A stretch of DNA of 46,417 nucleotides from Paraphysomonas bandaiensis (lineage: Eukaryota; Chrysophyceae): the NCBI GenBank assembly GCA_965644295.1, contig CBFFRP010000506.1, positions 1-46,417 on the forward strand, in the 5' to 3' direction. Both the position numbers and the translations under genes were made by a program. Shown here in pieces: positions 25,401 to 34,643 of this stretch (the stretch's first letter is position 1; every line of letters begins with the position of its first letter). The notes beneath the pieces were generated by a model. That model saw only the letters and a list, made by a program, of their open reading frames with translations, did not search any database and had not been told where the DNA came from.

Positions 25401-28400
25401 TGTCGTACCATGGTCTCCGGAGTTGTAATTTATGACGATTCGAATTGTTTAGTATTATCGTATGACAGCACTTCTACCACTTGCACATGCACAATTGCGA
25501 CTATAATCGACACTGAAAAACTTTCGAGTGGTGCTCTACGATCCAATGGTATTTTAGAGATGGTCGCGATGTCGGAGTACACATATTCGGGAGCTCTTGA
25601 AACTCTATATGACGCAGACGATATTACTCTTTCCGATTTATCAAGTAGCAAACTTGTCCTGGGTCTCTTGGCGTCGATGTGGTACGATGCATAAATATAT
25701 TTCTGTTGTATTTTATTCTTGTACTATTAGGGGTACGTATTTCATGGCGCTATTATTGATTAATGTATACGATTCCCCTAACGAAACTACCGGTCAAAGA
25801 AACAAAGAGAGTGGTACGGACAAGGAGAAGGAACTTCTCATGCACTACATTCAGTCTACTATCCCAGGTATCGGCGTATAGTATTCGTTTTGAATGTATC
25901 TATTCTTCTCACCTCAACTCTAATTTGACGCAGCTACAGTCTCGAAGACAACGTATAGTCTCAAAGGAATATTAGCGGAAGTCTGTAGTCGCCACAAGAT
26001 CGGGGAGATACTTTCGACGGTTCGCAGCAATAGAGCGGCGTTTCAGCTCAATATGACGTACTTCTTTACAATCAACAACATGTAATGACCATTTGCTTTT
26101 TTGAGTGTATTCTTATGTTATTTACAAGGCTGATGTTCGTTTTGGCTCTGTGCTATGATTTGGGTGAGTCATTGAGGGAAAAATGTGGATATCCCATATG
26201 CATTTAATCTGTTGTTCAGAAAACCCAGAAGATGATGGTACGTGCAGTAGCTATACGAATGAAGACGATTGTTTGCAAGAAACATCTATGTTTGACTCGT
26301 CCAAAACAATGTGCGAATGGGCGGAAGGAGGCCTAGACAACTTTTATTGTGCATACCGCCCTCCTCAATATGGCGTTAAAGTAATACTTCAGTAGTTCAC
26401 ATTAAAATAATGCTTTCGATTTACTCTGCCGTTTATACTATGCAGGTTATAATAATTGTTTCGGTATTTGTGTCGACACTGACGGCTCCAGTCAACCTCT
26501 GTGTTGATTTCGTTTTTGATAGGTAAGCTTCTGACGCGTTCAAATAATTCAATGCTCGTAATTTTGTTGATAGCATCCTAGCAGCTCCGCTAGAAGATGA
26601 ACAGAAGGCGAAAAAGAACGTTTTTATGAGGGTATTCCATCAAACTTCTGCCGGCCGTCGTAGGGTCTCAAATACAATTCTCCCATCTATCTCAGATATT
26701 TCCACAAGAAAAACTATGGTTCGGAAGCAGTCAAGCATTCTTGAAAATTTCGTAGTTGACTTTTCCAGAGATATACCAGATGATGTTTGTGGGGCTCACG
26801 CGGAAGCGCTGACAGTAACAGCGCACATACTGGGAAATCAGAATGAGGAAAGCACTTCCTATGGCGGCAGCCACGAGTCTTATTGGCAAAGATACAAGCA
26901 GCGATTTATCCTCACCATGAACGAATTTGAGTTAAATCAAGGGCCTGATACTACCCATATTAAGAGAAAAGACGCTGACTCGACCTTTGAACAATTTGAA
27001 GAATACTTTGCGTTTTGTCTGAAAAACATGCCGCAATTTGAAAGAAATCAGCTAGAAGTTGCATGGAAGTAAGTGGTCGTTATAAATTGTAATCGCTTTA
27101 CGTAATTTGCCTTTGCAGCTGGGACACAATTTACAATTGCTTTAGCAATAAAGTTGCAATCCAGACAGCATTAAGTTTTGTGGATGAGACGTGTCACGAA
27201 AAAATCAGCAAGCTCAAGACAGCAACTGACATTCATCAGGTGTGGCAACATACTGTACCTAAAAGCACACCAAATATATATTACTTGACAACACAATTTC
27301 CATTTTTTAGGGTCTTGAAATACTTCATCTCTTTGTTATTGATCTCCTAGGAAGGTAGTTTTTGTCATTGTATTGCTATATTAATACCAACATTATAATT
27401 ACAGAGACACACCTGCTGGAAAAATATTGCGAATAATATTAGATGAGGAGTAAGTTTTGTATATATATTTCGACCATACTTTTCAATTGTGCTCTTCACC
27501 TTGCAGGTTTAAACATACTTATGTGGTAACTAGTGGCGCCAAGGCTCTAGCATGGACATCAGTATTTCTGATGAACTGCTTTTTCTTCTTCTTTATCTTA
27601 CTTCGAGCATCTAGCAGAGATTATTCATGGCAAGTTGGGTTTTGTATTGCCTGTGCCATTCAGTTCGCGATGGAGGTCTTCATTTTCGGTAAAATGTCAC
27701 GGTGTATTGTTGAATCGCGTTAATATAATCGTAGAAACGACGGAAATATTGTACGTGTATTTTTTAATGCCGCGAATGATTGCTACCGATGTTGCAAAAG
27801 CGCTTAATATGATTGAAGGCGTTGTTGATAGCCTGTGGAACGAGGAAGCTATATGTAATGGAAACACCTTCAATGCAGCGCCATTCTTGTTTTCTTCGCA
27901 CAGACTGGCTCTTTTTTTTCCTAACTCTCTAGAAGCCAAGTTGGTTCAGAGGTACTCATCTCAATATCCCCCTGCTGGAATGAACTTACAAGGTCGTCAA
28001 CGTAATAATGAGTCTTCAACGCATCAGAAAGGGTTTGTTGGATTAATATGTAGACGGCTGGGTTTAGTATCCTTTTCGATGCTGCTTCTTGGTGCCATAG
28101 GACACATTCCACTGCGGTATGTATATCTCCTACGGCCATCTAGTTGATAATATTTTGTTAGGTTGCAGAAAGTAGCTATCCACACATTGCAACCTATAGC
28201 GGTTGGATTTTCTTATGTTGCTATAGTCTTACTTGTGAACAATCCTGTGTATGTGTTATTACTTGCTGGCATGATAATACTTGGTATTATACACAAGCTC
28301 ATAGGCGATTGGAGGACGAAGATATTCCCCGAGGAAAAGTCCCTGTCCACAGTTTCGAGCTCGAATTTTGATAAATCCAATGCTGTATACCCGTCTTGTA

Positions 28401-28885
28401 TCACTGCGAAGGTCGGCAACGTAGATGAGGAAATGATGAGTGAGATATTGCGCGAAGTAGACGATAGCGTTGAAATGGCGCATTCAATTAATGATAGCAG
28501 TAGCAATGAATTAGACCGAAGTCTCCAGTCATCTGAATCTATCAACAATTATTCTGACAGCCAATCTTCTGTGAATTCTTACTCATCCTTAGAAAGTAAT
28601 GACTATTCAAGCTGGGAATTAAACAGTGAGTGTGATATTGATGAATTACTATTGGCCCATCAACGAGGAAATATAGCACAAAGGGTGATTTGGGAAAGAG
28701 AAAGAGAATTCAGCTGGAGCACTTCATCTTCTTCTGACATCTGCTATTGTGATGATGGAGTGAGTGTATGGAGTCATTCCAACCTCTCCGAAACACTCGG
28801 CTATCTGAGAAGCTGTAGCAGTTGCCACTGTTCTAGTCTATCCCACGATTTGAACAGCGATGAAGGCTGTGGAGCATCTCATTAG
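7428..28885 (+). CDS. Giant REJ/PKD-like, GPS-like, multi-span surface protein (13 exons, about 6,934 aa)
   Basis: Exon 1 is 7428-25681. Twelve further exons follow: 25731-25867, 25934-26081, 26129-26163, 26220-26380, 26446-26522, 26574-27068, 27119-27239, 27311-27354, 27405-27449, 27507-27688, 27735-28116, 28162-28885. All introns are GT…AG, 45-71 bp, and keep frame. The start has a basic N-terminus and a hydrophobic core (ALWLSLVYITFQYL), so a signal peptide or anchor. Then: short PT-rich linker; REJ/PKD-like module with Cys-rich and EGF-like ends (residues about 129-1109); PSGQP stalk (about 1120-4820); second module (about 4820-5800); GPS-like CLVLSYDSTSTTCTCTI (about 6005-6024) lacking the HL(S/T) cleavage triad; about eight membrane spans (about 6072-6740) with a Cys-rich loop after the second; Ser/Asp-rich tail. 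REJ proteins include polycystin-1 and sperm receptors for egg jelly. A recognition or adhesion role here is inference. Exon 5 could end at 26374 instead. The exact family of the spans is not recognised. Confidence 0.85.
7813..10755 (+). repeat. Ectodomain module, copy 1 of a 2,943-bp direct duplication
   Basis: It aligns without indels to 21886-24828 (constant offset 14,073 bp). I saw about five substitutions: two next to the left edge (ACGTGG versus ACACGG), one near 7874 (TCATTG/TCACTG), one near 10540 (silent) and one Ile/Met change near 10605. It encodes a PT-rich leader, REJ-like segments (IGVCDDFILDLAGSYGSGG; VIDGSESYDEDV), a Cys-rich ECVAGYFGESGHANSKC segment and an EGF-like CVCNSGYSGSTC. 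The right edge is at SVTSS, after which the copies diverge completely. Confidence 0.97.
10785..21885 (+). repeat. PSGQP-type coding repeat tract with higher-order structure
   Basis: About 11.1 kb of in-frame 15-bp units encode P-S-G-Q-P-(S/T)-x variants, usually paired as 30-bp units. The middle group varies between G-I, G-V, G-L, G-A, S-I and C-I, and some units read SGHP. On top of this, a marker block reading TCIPSGQP(F/I)CLSAEPSGQPTG recurs about 26 times, from about 11240 to 20790, at intervals commonly near 240 or 340-375 bp. This shows higher-order repeat units that were amplified as blocks. From about 21100 to 21885 the units become diverse (EPTVVPSGQP, HPTGQPSYPP and others), like an old edge. 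No unit contains a stop in frame. Confidence 0.97.
21886..24828 (+). repeat. Ectodomain module, copy 2 of the 2,943-bp direct duplication
   Basis: The near-identical partner of 7813-10755. It is followed directly by unique coding sequence (DAFKSLLNQFSDIV…), whereas copy 1 runs into the PSGQP tract. This copy is therefore the one joined to the GPS-like and membrane part of the protein. Confidence 0.97.
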
Positions 28886-29340
28886 TCTTATGCCCAGCAG
28901 AGTTTCTATTAACAGTGGTGATGATATGGGATTGGATGAATTCATATAGCCAGCTATCTAGTTCTGGTGCAATTCTTTTGTATGAGAATTAGGTGCACTT
29001 GCCATATGTATTTCATCATGTTTGCGAAGATTTCGTCTTGCAATATCCAAGTCCACGCACAAGACGACGATGAAATATACAGAAAATAAAGAATTCTTTC
29101 TTTCTTACTTTACTTTTACGCTTCATATTAGCGAGCTCTGTAAACAGGCCTGAAAGCTATAAAATAATTAAATTAGGTTTATGCTATTGATAGAATAAAT
29201 AAAGTATTTGAAACCGTAACTTAATTCCTGTGTGCTCAATCTGTCTGGGATAGAGTCAAACCCTGTGGAACGATTTTTTTTTGATCATCACTTTTGTCGC
29301 TACTGAGGCCAGTCCCTTCCGTAGTGAGTGCGTGCCGGGT

Positions 29341-29858
29341 GGGTGTGCTCAGATAGGAACATTGTAGCTGGGTTCAGATGATTGTTGGTGCATATCCCTT
29401 ACTGACTGATTATCGCTCCCACTCTGTTCAGAAATGCACTTTTTCGGCACCTATCATGACCATCAGTGCTGATTAAGTACGTCTGATTATTGCTTGATGG
29501 CTAATGCATTTCGTCAGGGGTCCGACCTTTAGGTAACGCCTCTGTTGTGCTGGAGGTTGGGGATATGTGTGGCGGAGTCGTTAGGCGAGGCGGAGTGTTG
29601 TGGTATGTGTAAGAGGAGGGTACTGGAGTTAGTTGAGGCCGCGTGGGGAACGTTATGAGCGTTTTTTTTGTTTTTGGTGGTGGTTCGTGGGGGTGTGTGG
29701 CTTAGCGCGAGGACATCTGGGGGTGGAAGATACCTGAAGGAGGGTAAGTATTGGCGGGTTGAGTACGATGGACATGGGATCGTGGTGGCTAGGTTAAGTA
29801 GAGTGCGTTTGCGTCTGTGTTACGTGTGGGTGTGCTCAAATAGGAACGTTGTAGCTGG
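29341..29858 (+). repeat. 31-bp direct repeats flanking a G/T-rich segment
   Basis: GGGTGTGCTCAGATAGGAAC and its continuation (29341-29371) recur at 29828-29858 with two mismatches. The enclosed segment is much richer in G than the neighbourhood. It could be the remnant of a transposon or a local duplication. No transposase or RT coding is visible. Confidence 0.6.
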
Positions 29859-29890
29859 AAAATTTGCCAATCAACTGGCTGGCTGAAGAT

Positions 29891-29950
29891 CGTATCACCT
29901 CATAATATATAGCTATTGATCATATCATCTCAAGATGTATAGCTACTGAT
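29891..29950 (+). repeat. 30-bp tandem duplication
   Basis: Two 30-bp units (29891-29920, 29921-29950) are about 80% identical, each ending TATAGCTA(T/C)TGAT. Confidence 0.7.
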
Positions 29951-31392
29951 GATAGGTACAAACCTACAAGCCTATTATGTGTTAGCATAGAAGCTTGGTT
30001 GTATGTATGTGTAGTCACTTTTTATCATATTATTAGTCATAATTGTGTGACAGTATAATGGCCAGTCTACACTTTAACCTCAGTACACAAGAGAAATATC
30101 GTAATAATATGCTGAGCACCTCTACAACAATCATATTGCGTTACATGGCATAAGCTGATTGCAGATATTCAACGGTTTCAAAGTATTTACATATAGTAGT
30201 GTAAATTACGTTGTGTATCCGTTACTGTATGTGTACTAGAATACACTCATAGAAAGGAACAATAGTGTGTGTGCAACAAAAATGGACTAGAATCATTAGA
30301 TAGCAATGCTTATTCCTCAGCATAGTCGGACTCGCACTTTTCGTGGTGTTCTGGGGAATAAGTACCGGAGAGATTCTCCCTGGAAAACTAACGTGAGCCG
30401 CATATATAGTCAGCAGATATTGTTCTTCCCACTCATAGCCTAATGCTTGTGTGGTACAAGGGACACTAATTGTGTCACTTGTGTAGACGTCTTTGGGCCT
30501 TGACGAATAAACAGGCGTCCGGGAATGGGCCCACCTCAAGGGCATTCAGGCTAGTTCACCTTGAGGACAGAGAGTGATTTGTTGCACCTTGGTGCTAGCG
30601 GCGGCGCACAAGCAGCTTTCGTAGCGCAAAAGAGTAGGATATCAGAATTACGCACTAGTTAGTGAAATTATTCTGCTACATTAGTTCTGATTCTTACACG
30701 CCTCTTTCTAATAAGCAGACATTTCATACTTCAATGCTCATCATTATTTATTCAAGGGTGTTTAAAGTACAGTAATATTATTATATAAAGGTATTTAAAA
30801 TTCTATATATATATATATATAAGATAGTTAATTACTTTAAATATAAGGATAAATAAAGCTGTGTTTTATTACGATATGGAGAATCTTTCTGGCTCAGGAA
30901 AAAAGCATCAGCGCCTTAACCGTCCCCGTGCTCTCCTCTCTGTGTCTGCATGAAAATCAGTATTTTTGGGATGCGGTTACAGTGCAGAAAGTCATAGCAA
31001 TGGAATTGAAGGCTATTAATTGGAAATAGTTGCGAATTCGTTGCAATGCCATTAATTGGATTCTTGGTTAATAACAGTAGCACTCTTTGAAGACATATAT
31101 ATATATCATACATATATTGATCACCAGTGACTTTAATGCTAGTAATATGTTTCGAAAAAAGTGGATGACATATGCCACTCTACCCGCAGGGCAATGGTAA
31201 TTTCTTATCAATGACAATTCTTTTACTGAAACGGATAAGTGTAATCGACAAAACAGTACTTCCCAAGGACGCCTACTACTTAAAAGTACTCAATGACTAT
31301 TACAATCACGAAACTATACTCCAATGAGTGACCTATATTCAAATATGTATACTGACAGTAACTGAGCTCTATTTTGTTAACAACATGCGGGC

Positions 31393-33219
31393 TCAAACAA
31401 CAGTAAGTTTTACTCTGCCGCTTCTGAATAGAGGTAGAATTGAAGCTTCCCAGGATCCGTCCCCAGGAACCCGAGTGTCAACAGAGCGATAACCTGAAGC
31501 AGATGTATCGTACCCGTTAACATGTGTAACGAGGTAGGGACGGCCGAGCACCATTCCCTCTTCAACCCAAGGGCACTGTGCTGCGATACAACGCACTACA
31601 ACCCACCCCCCTTCACCACCCGCCCTCGTCACCTCGAGCGCACCAAGGTGCTCAACCGGGTCATCTACCACCACCTCTAAAGCCTCACAAAACCGAAACC
31701 AAACCCGCACTGCGCGCAGCAAAGGTCTACCCGAGGACGACAGAAGTCCCCCCGATCGGACTGACTGTAACAGGCATCCAGCATAAGGACTTGCATCACC
31801 CACCAACACTGTTTCCATGCTCACTAGAGCCACTGCTACACCCTGTGCTCGAAAAGCTTGTAGCACTGCCATCCCACGGCGTGAGGTTCGGTACACGTCA
31901 TCGTATATGGGTGACTTCCTGTTGCCCTTCGACCCAGGCATTACTGTAAACACGTGAACGGTTTGTTCGACAGCGGCAGAGAAGAGAGAGAGTGCATCTT
32001 GATGCCTGTAAAGTGCAGGGGCATGCTCCAGAACCATGCGCAAAGGCAATTCTTCGACAGAGGATAGTAGAGAATCAAACTCTTGTCGGGACCGACATAG
32101 AACTTCGCGGCTGTTTATCATGCGCACCACACAACCCTCCTGCAACCTGGGGTCCAGAGACCGCCTATCCCCAACTAATTTAACCACCACTATGGAGGTT
32201 CCATCTGCATGGAGATCAAACACAAATGGTGGTGAGCGCCCGGACAGAACCAGCTCGAAGGTGTTCTCGGGCAGCTGTCCCTCGTCATCGGAACCCAATG
32301 AGGAGTCACCCTCACTACCTCCTCTTTCAGTTTTTTCATGTTGAGGAGCAGAGACAGACTCTGGAGCAGACACAAAAGCCCGCATTTTGCTGGTGAGAGA
32401 GAACAAGCTAGATGTAAGCAGTGAGGCTGAGGAAGACACCGAAGCTGCGAGATCTTCGTGGTGCTCCCTAACACTAATGGGTGTAGGTGTGGGGGCAGTC
32501 CCCTCTTCAGACTCGGACTCGGTGGAGACTGTGCCTGCATACCTGCGCATACCTGAGCCATGGTCCTCCTCATCTATAGATCCCTCATCTGTCTTATTGC
32601 TCTCTTCTTCGTACTCTGCTGGTCCGGTTTCATCAAGTTCCTCAAAGACAACGACGAATGGTATCGACGCCCCTTCAACAAGCTTCTCCATTTCTTCGCT
32701 CGCATTTTCACTTGGAGGTACAACTTTTTCATTCACTCCAACGACAACAACACCACGATGTAGCCGAGGGTCAATAGTTTTCGATACATGTGATACAACA
32801 ACAGATCCATATGAATTCGTTGCAAACTCAAATGGAATATTTTTTGTATTAAATTGTATAGAAAATGTTTTTTTACGATATAAATGTGATGGTATAATAC
32901 TTCCTGCAACAGCTGTGGCTTTATTTAATTGACTAGTAGCCATATCAGCTACCCTCCCTAGATTAAAGTTCCATGTATCATGTGTATCTTCTGAGGCATA
33001 TACAGACCCTCCTAGAGGGTTAATGGGTTTACCAAGAGTGAATTCACCGCTATCTGCACTTCCTTCATGATCATCATCGATTAGATCGTCTTCATATGAG
33101 AGATTAGAGGGATCTGTTGGAGAAATATGATTTGAGTTGTCTTCATCATTATCAGAGTCATGAGAGTGATCTTGAGGTGGAGATGACTCTATGGGGATGT
33201 CATTAGATGAGTCGGACAT
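31393..33219 (-). CDS. Protein with three PDZ-like modules and acidic linkers
   Basis: An intronless 608-aa protein. Residues 1-60 are Ser/Asp/Glu-rich and disordered. Two modules clearly resemble each other: residues about 118-193 (FSIQF…IDPRLHRGVVVVGVNEKVV…IPFVVVFEE) and about 318-398 (FELVL…LDPRLQEGCVVRMINSREV…LPLRMVLEH). Both have the PDZ order of strand, carboxylate-binding loop region, G-x-V-V-x-x-(V/I)-N, helix and final strand. A third, more diverged module occupies about 505-608 and ends VKLTVV. The first two are separated by a long acidic, Ser/Thr-rich linker. PDZ domains bind C-terminal peptides or lipids, so a scaffold role is inferred. There is no signal peptide or clear membrane span. 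The partner is unknown and no specific family is recognised. The start is the ATG followed by MSDSSNDIP. Confidence 0.75.
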   Translation of the reverse strand: MSDSSNDIPIESSPPQDHSHDSDNDEDNSNHISPTDPSNLSYEDDLIDDDHEGSADSGEFTLGKPINPLGGSVYASEDTHDTWNFNLGRVADMATSQLNKATAVAGSIIPSHLYRKKTFSIQFNTKNIPFEFATNSYGSVVVSHVSKTIDPRLHRGVVVVGVNEKVVPPSENASEEMEKLVEGASIPFVVVFEELDETGPAEYEEESNKTDEGSIDEEDHGSGMRRYAGTVSTESESEEGTAPTPTPISVREHHEDLAASVSSSASLLTSSLFSLTSKMRAFVSAPESVSAPQHEKTERGGSEGDSSLGSDDEGQLPENTFELVLSGRSPPFVFDLHADGTSIVVVKLVGDRRSLDPRLQEGCVVRMINSREVLCRSRQEFDSLLSSVEELPLRMVLEHAPALYRHQDALSLFSAAVEQTVHVFTVMPGSKGNRKSPIYDDVYRTSRRGMAVLQAFRAQGVAVALVSMETVLVGDASPYAGCLLQSVRSGGLLSSSGRPLLRAVRVWFRFCEALEVVVDDPVEHLGALEVTRAGGEGGWVVVRCIAAQCPWVEEGMVLGRPYLVTHVNGYDTSASGYRSVDTRVPGDGSWEASILPLFRSGRVKLTVV

Positions 33220-33841
33220 TTGTTATGATAGAGGGTTATGTGTGGAGGTGTATGATATGATCTGTTGTGAATATATTCATATAATTAATTGTATCATATA
33301 TATATACATGTGACACTTGCAACATACATATACATACAGCAGTACACACACTTCTATATATGGATACTGTGTACTTGTATGTATAGAAGTATAGCCGAAT
33401 ATTTCGAACACAGCTGTCTGTACTTCTGTACATACTCTGTATGACACTTGGTGTACATATACCAGCACTTCTGTGTTTACAGCAGTACGGAGTGTACAGC
33501 AGTACATACACATACGCTGCCTGTAACCGCTGTACTTCTGTACTTCTGTACATTCTGTATGACACTTCGTGTACATATACTGTACCAGAACTTTTGTGTC
33601 TACACCAGTACATACAGGAGACACATACAGTGCACCATATAGCATAGGAAATTCCTACAGCCGAATTGCGTGTATACCGTATACATTTTTTTCGTCTACT
33701 GCTGACCTGCACTGGTATATACAGTGCTGTATACGGTGTGTATGATGTATGTGGAGTGAATGGAGGTTACTTGGACAATATGATAGTAGAGAGCCATGCA
33801 AATCATACTAGCATTGCATACATATATAGATAACTATAACA
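33220..33841. other. Divergent intergenic region with diverged tandem repeat
   Basis: This lies between two divergently transcribed genes. It contains TATA runs (33295-33305) and a 68-70-bp direct repeat (33421-33488 and 33541-33610, spacing 120 bp) rich in CTGTAC/GTACAT palindromic words. Several short ORFs on both strands follow only from this simple sequence. Confidence 0.65.
33421..33610 (+). repeat. Diverged direct repeat, 120-bp spacing
   Basis: Both copies start TACTTCTGTACAT, run through CTGTATGACACTT and GTGTACATATAC, and end CAG(T/C)A-type sequence. A few substitutions and small indels separate them. Confidence 0.75.
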
Positions 33842-34643
33842 ATGAAGCGAAAACAGCCATCTAAATCCAACGAAGATCCAGAATATGCCACTGTAGAGTT
33901 CTGGAATCGTCGTCATGAAGACAAGAACGAGCACGAGTGGTATTTCTCTTATGAACATCTGAAGCCACTTATTAGTCAATGTACAACTGATACTAAGCAA
34001 GAGTTTCAATGCTTAGAGATTGGATGTGGATTTGCACCATTGATTCAAGGTATGTGGGAATTCGATGGAGTGGTATATGTTTAACGTGTGTGTGGTGTGT
34101 TGTGCAGGCATGGCTGCAGATATCACAGGACAATATTTTGGTATTGATTTTTCACCGAGCATCGTTAAGTCATTAGTTGAGAAGAATAACGTAAGCAATA
34201 TTACCTACGATACTATGGACGCAAGAGACTTACGCTATGATGACGACTCCATGGATCTTGTAATTGATAAGGGAACGATCGATGCCATGCTTTGTGCCGA
34301 AGAGTGGGCCGATAACGTGGATTCTATCATGAACAATATGTGCCGAGTACTTAGGCCCGGTGGCTCTATTCTACTAATCAGCCACATGGAGTACGAATCT
34401 TCTGAATTTCAGAGCATTCTGTCCGATATCTTGCTGCCAATTCTGACCGCGAAAGGGACATCGGTCTGTAAGTGGAGTGTAGAGGTTCACTGCTCGAAGA
34501 ATAATGCAACTGTTTATAAAATGGATTCAGTTCCTCGAAGAGTGACTCGCAGTTTAAGCACTGGCAGTTCTATACCGCCTGTCATTCAAGTTAGTGTCAT
34601 GGACTATGATAGTGATGAAGAAGAGGAGGATGACTCCAGCTAG
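33842..34643 (+). CDS. Class I SAM-dependent methyltransferase (EEF1AKMT4/METTL13-like)
   Basis: Two exons, 33842-34049 and 34108-34643, are joined across a 58-bp GT…AG intron and give 247 aa. The N-terminus has the family-typical EFWNRRHEDKNEHEWYFSYE, followed by SAM motif I LEIGCGFAPL, the acidic loop FGIDFSPSIV, motif II-like DARDLRYDDDSMDLVIDKGTIDAM and the post-motif CRVLRPGGSILLIS. This arrangement, including the D-K-G-T-(L/I)-D-A string, matches eukaryotic EEF1A lysine methyltransferases of the EEF1AKMT4/METTL13 group, about 250 aa. Methylation of elongation factor 1A is the likely role, but the substrate is inferred. The C-terminus is acidic (DSDEEEEDDSS). The intron interrupts just after motif I, so an unspliced transcript would lose the domain. 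Confidence 0.88.

Larger units (their letters stand above)
28886..31392. other. Long non-coding interval with repeat fragments
   Basis: No convincing gene in 2.5 kb. An AATAAA at about 29085 could serve as polyadenylation signal for the giant gene. The part at 29300-29860 is G/T-rich and unlike its AT-rich surroundings. It carries a 31-bp direct repeat at its edges (29341-29371 and 29828-29858), and a 30-bp tandem pair follows (29891-29950). There is a TA run near 30805 and another near 31100. An 8-bp inverted repeat CCTCAAGG…CCTTGAGG lies near 30535-30575. No tRNA or rRNA was seen. Confidence 0.6.

Noticed and set aside
25597-28885. Separate small genes at 25597-25881, 26183-26395, 26626-27072, 27457-27723, 27635-28147 and 28163-28885
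   Set aside because: GT…AG introns of 45-71 bp join all of them in frame to the giant gene, and several apparent starts lie inside introns or are not ATG.
29668-29886. 72-codon ORF in the G/T-rich island
   Set aside because: Composition-driven, valine/glycine-rich, with a non-ATG start and no recognisable feature.
30222-30545. 107-codon minus-strand ORF
   Set aside because: No recognisable domain, no splice partners and no coding context.
33236-33712. Long overlapping ORFs on both strands upstream of the methyltransferase
   Set aside because: They translate GTAC/TATAC simple sequence and a tandem repeat into Tyr/Cys/Val-rich peptides with no domain.
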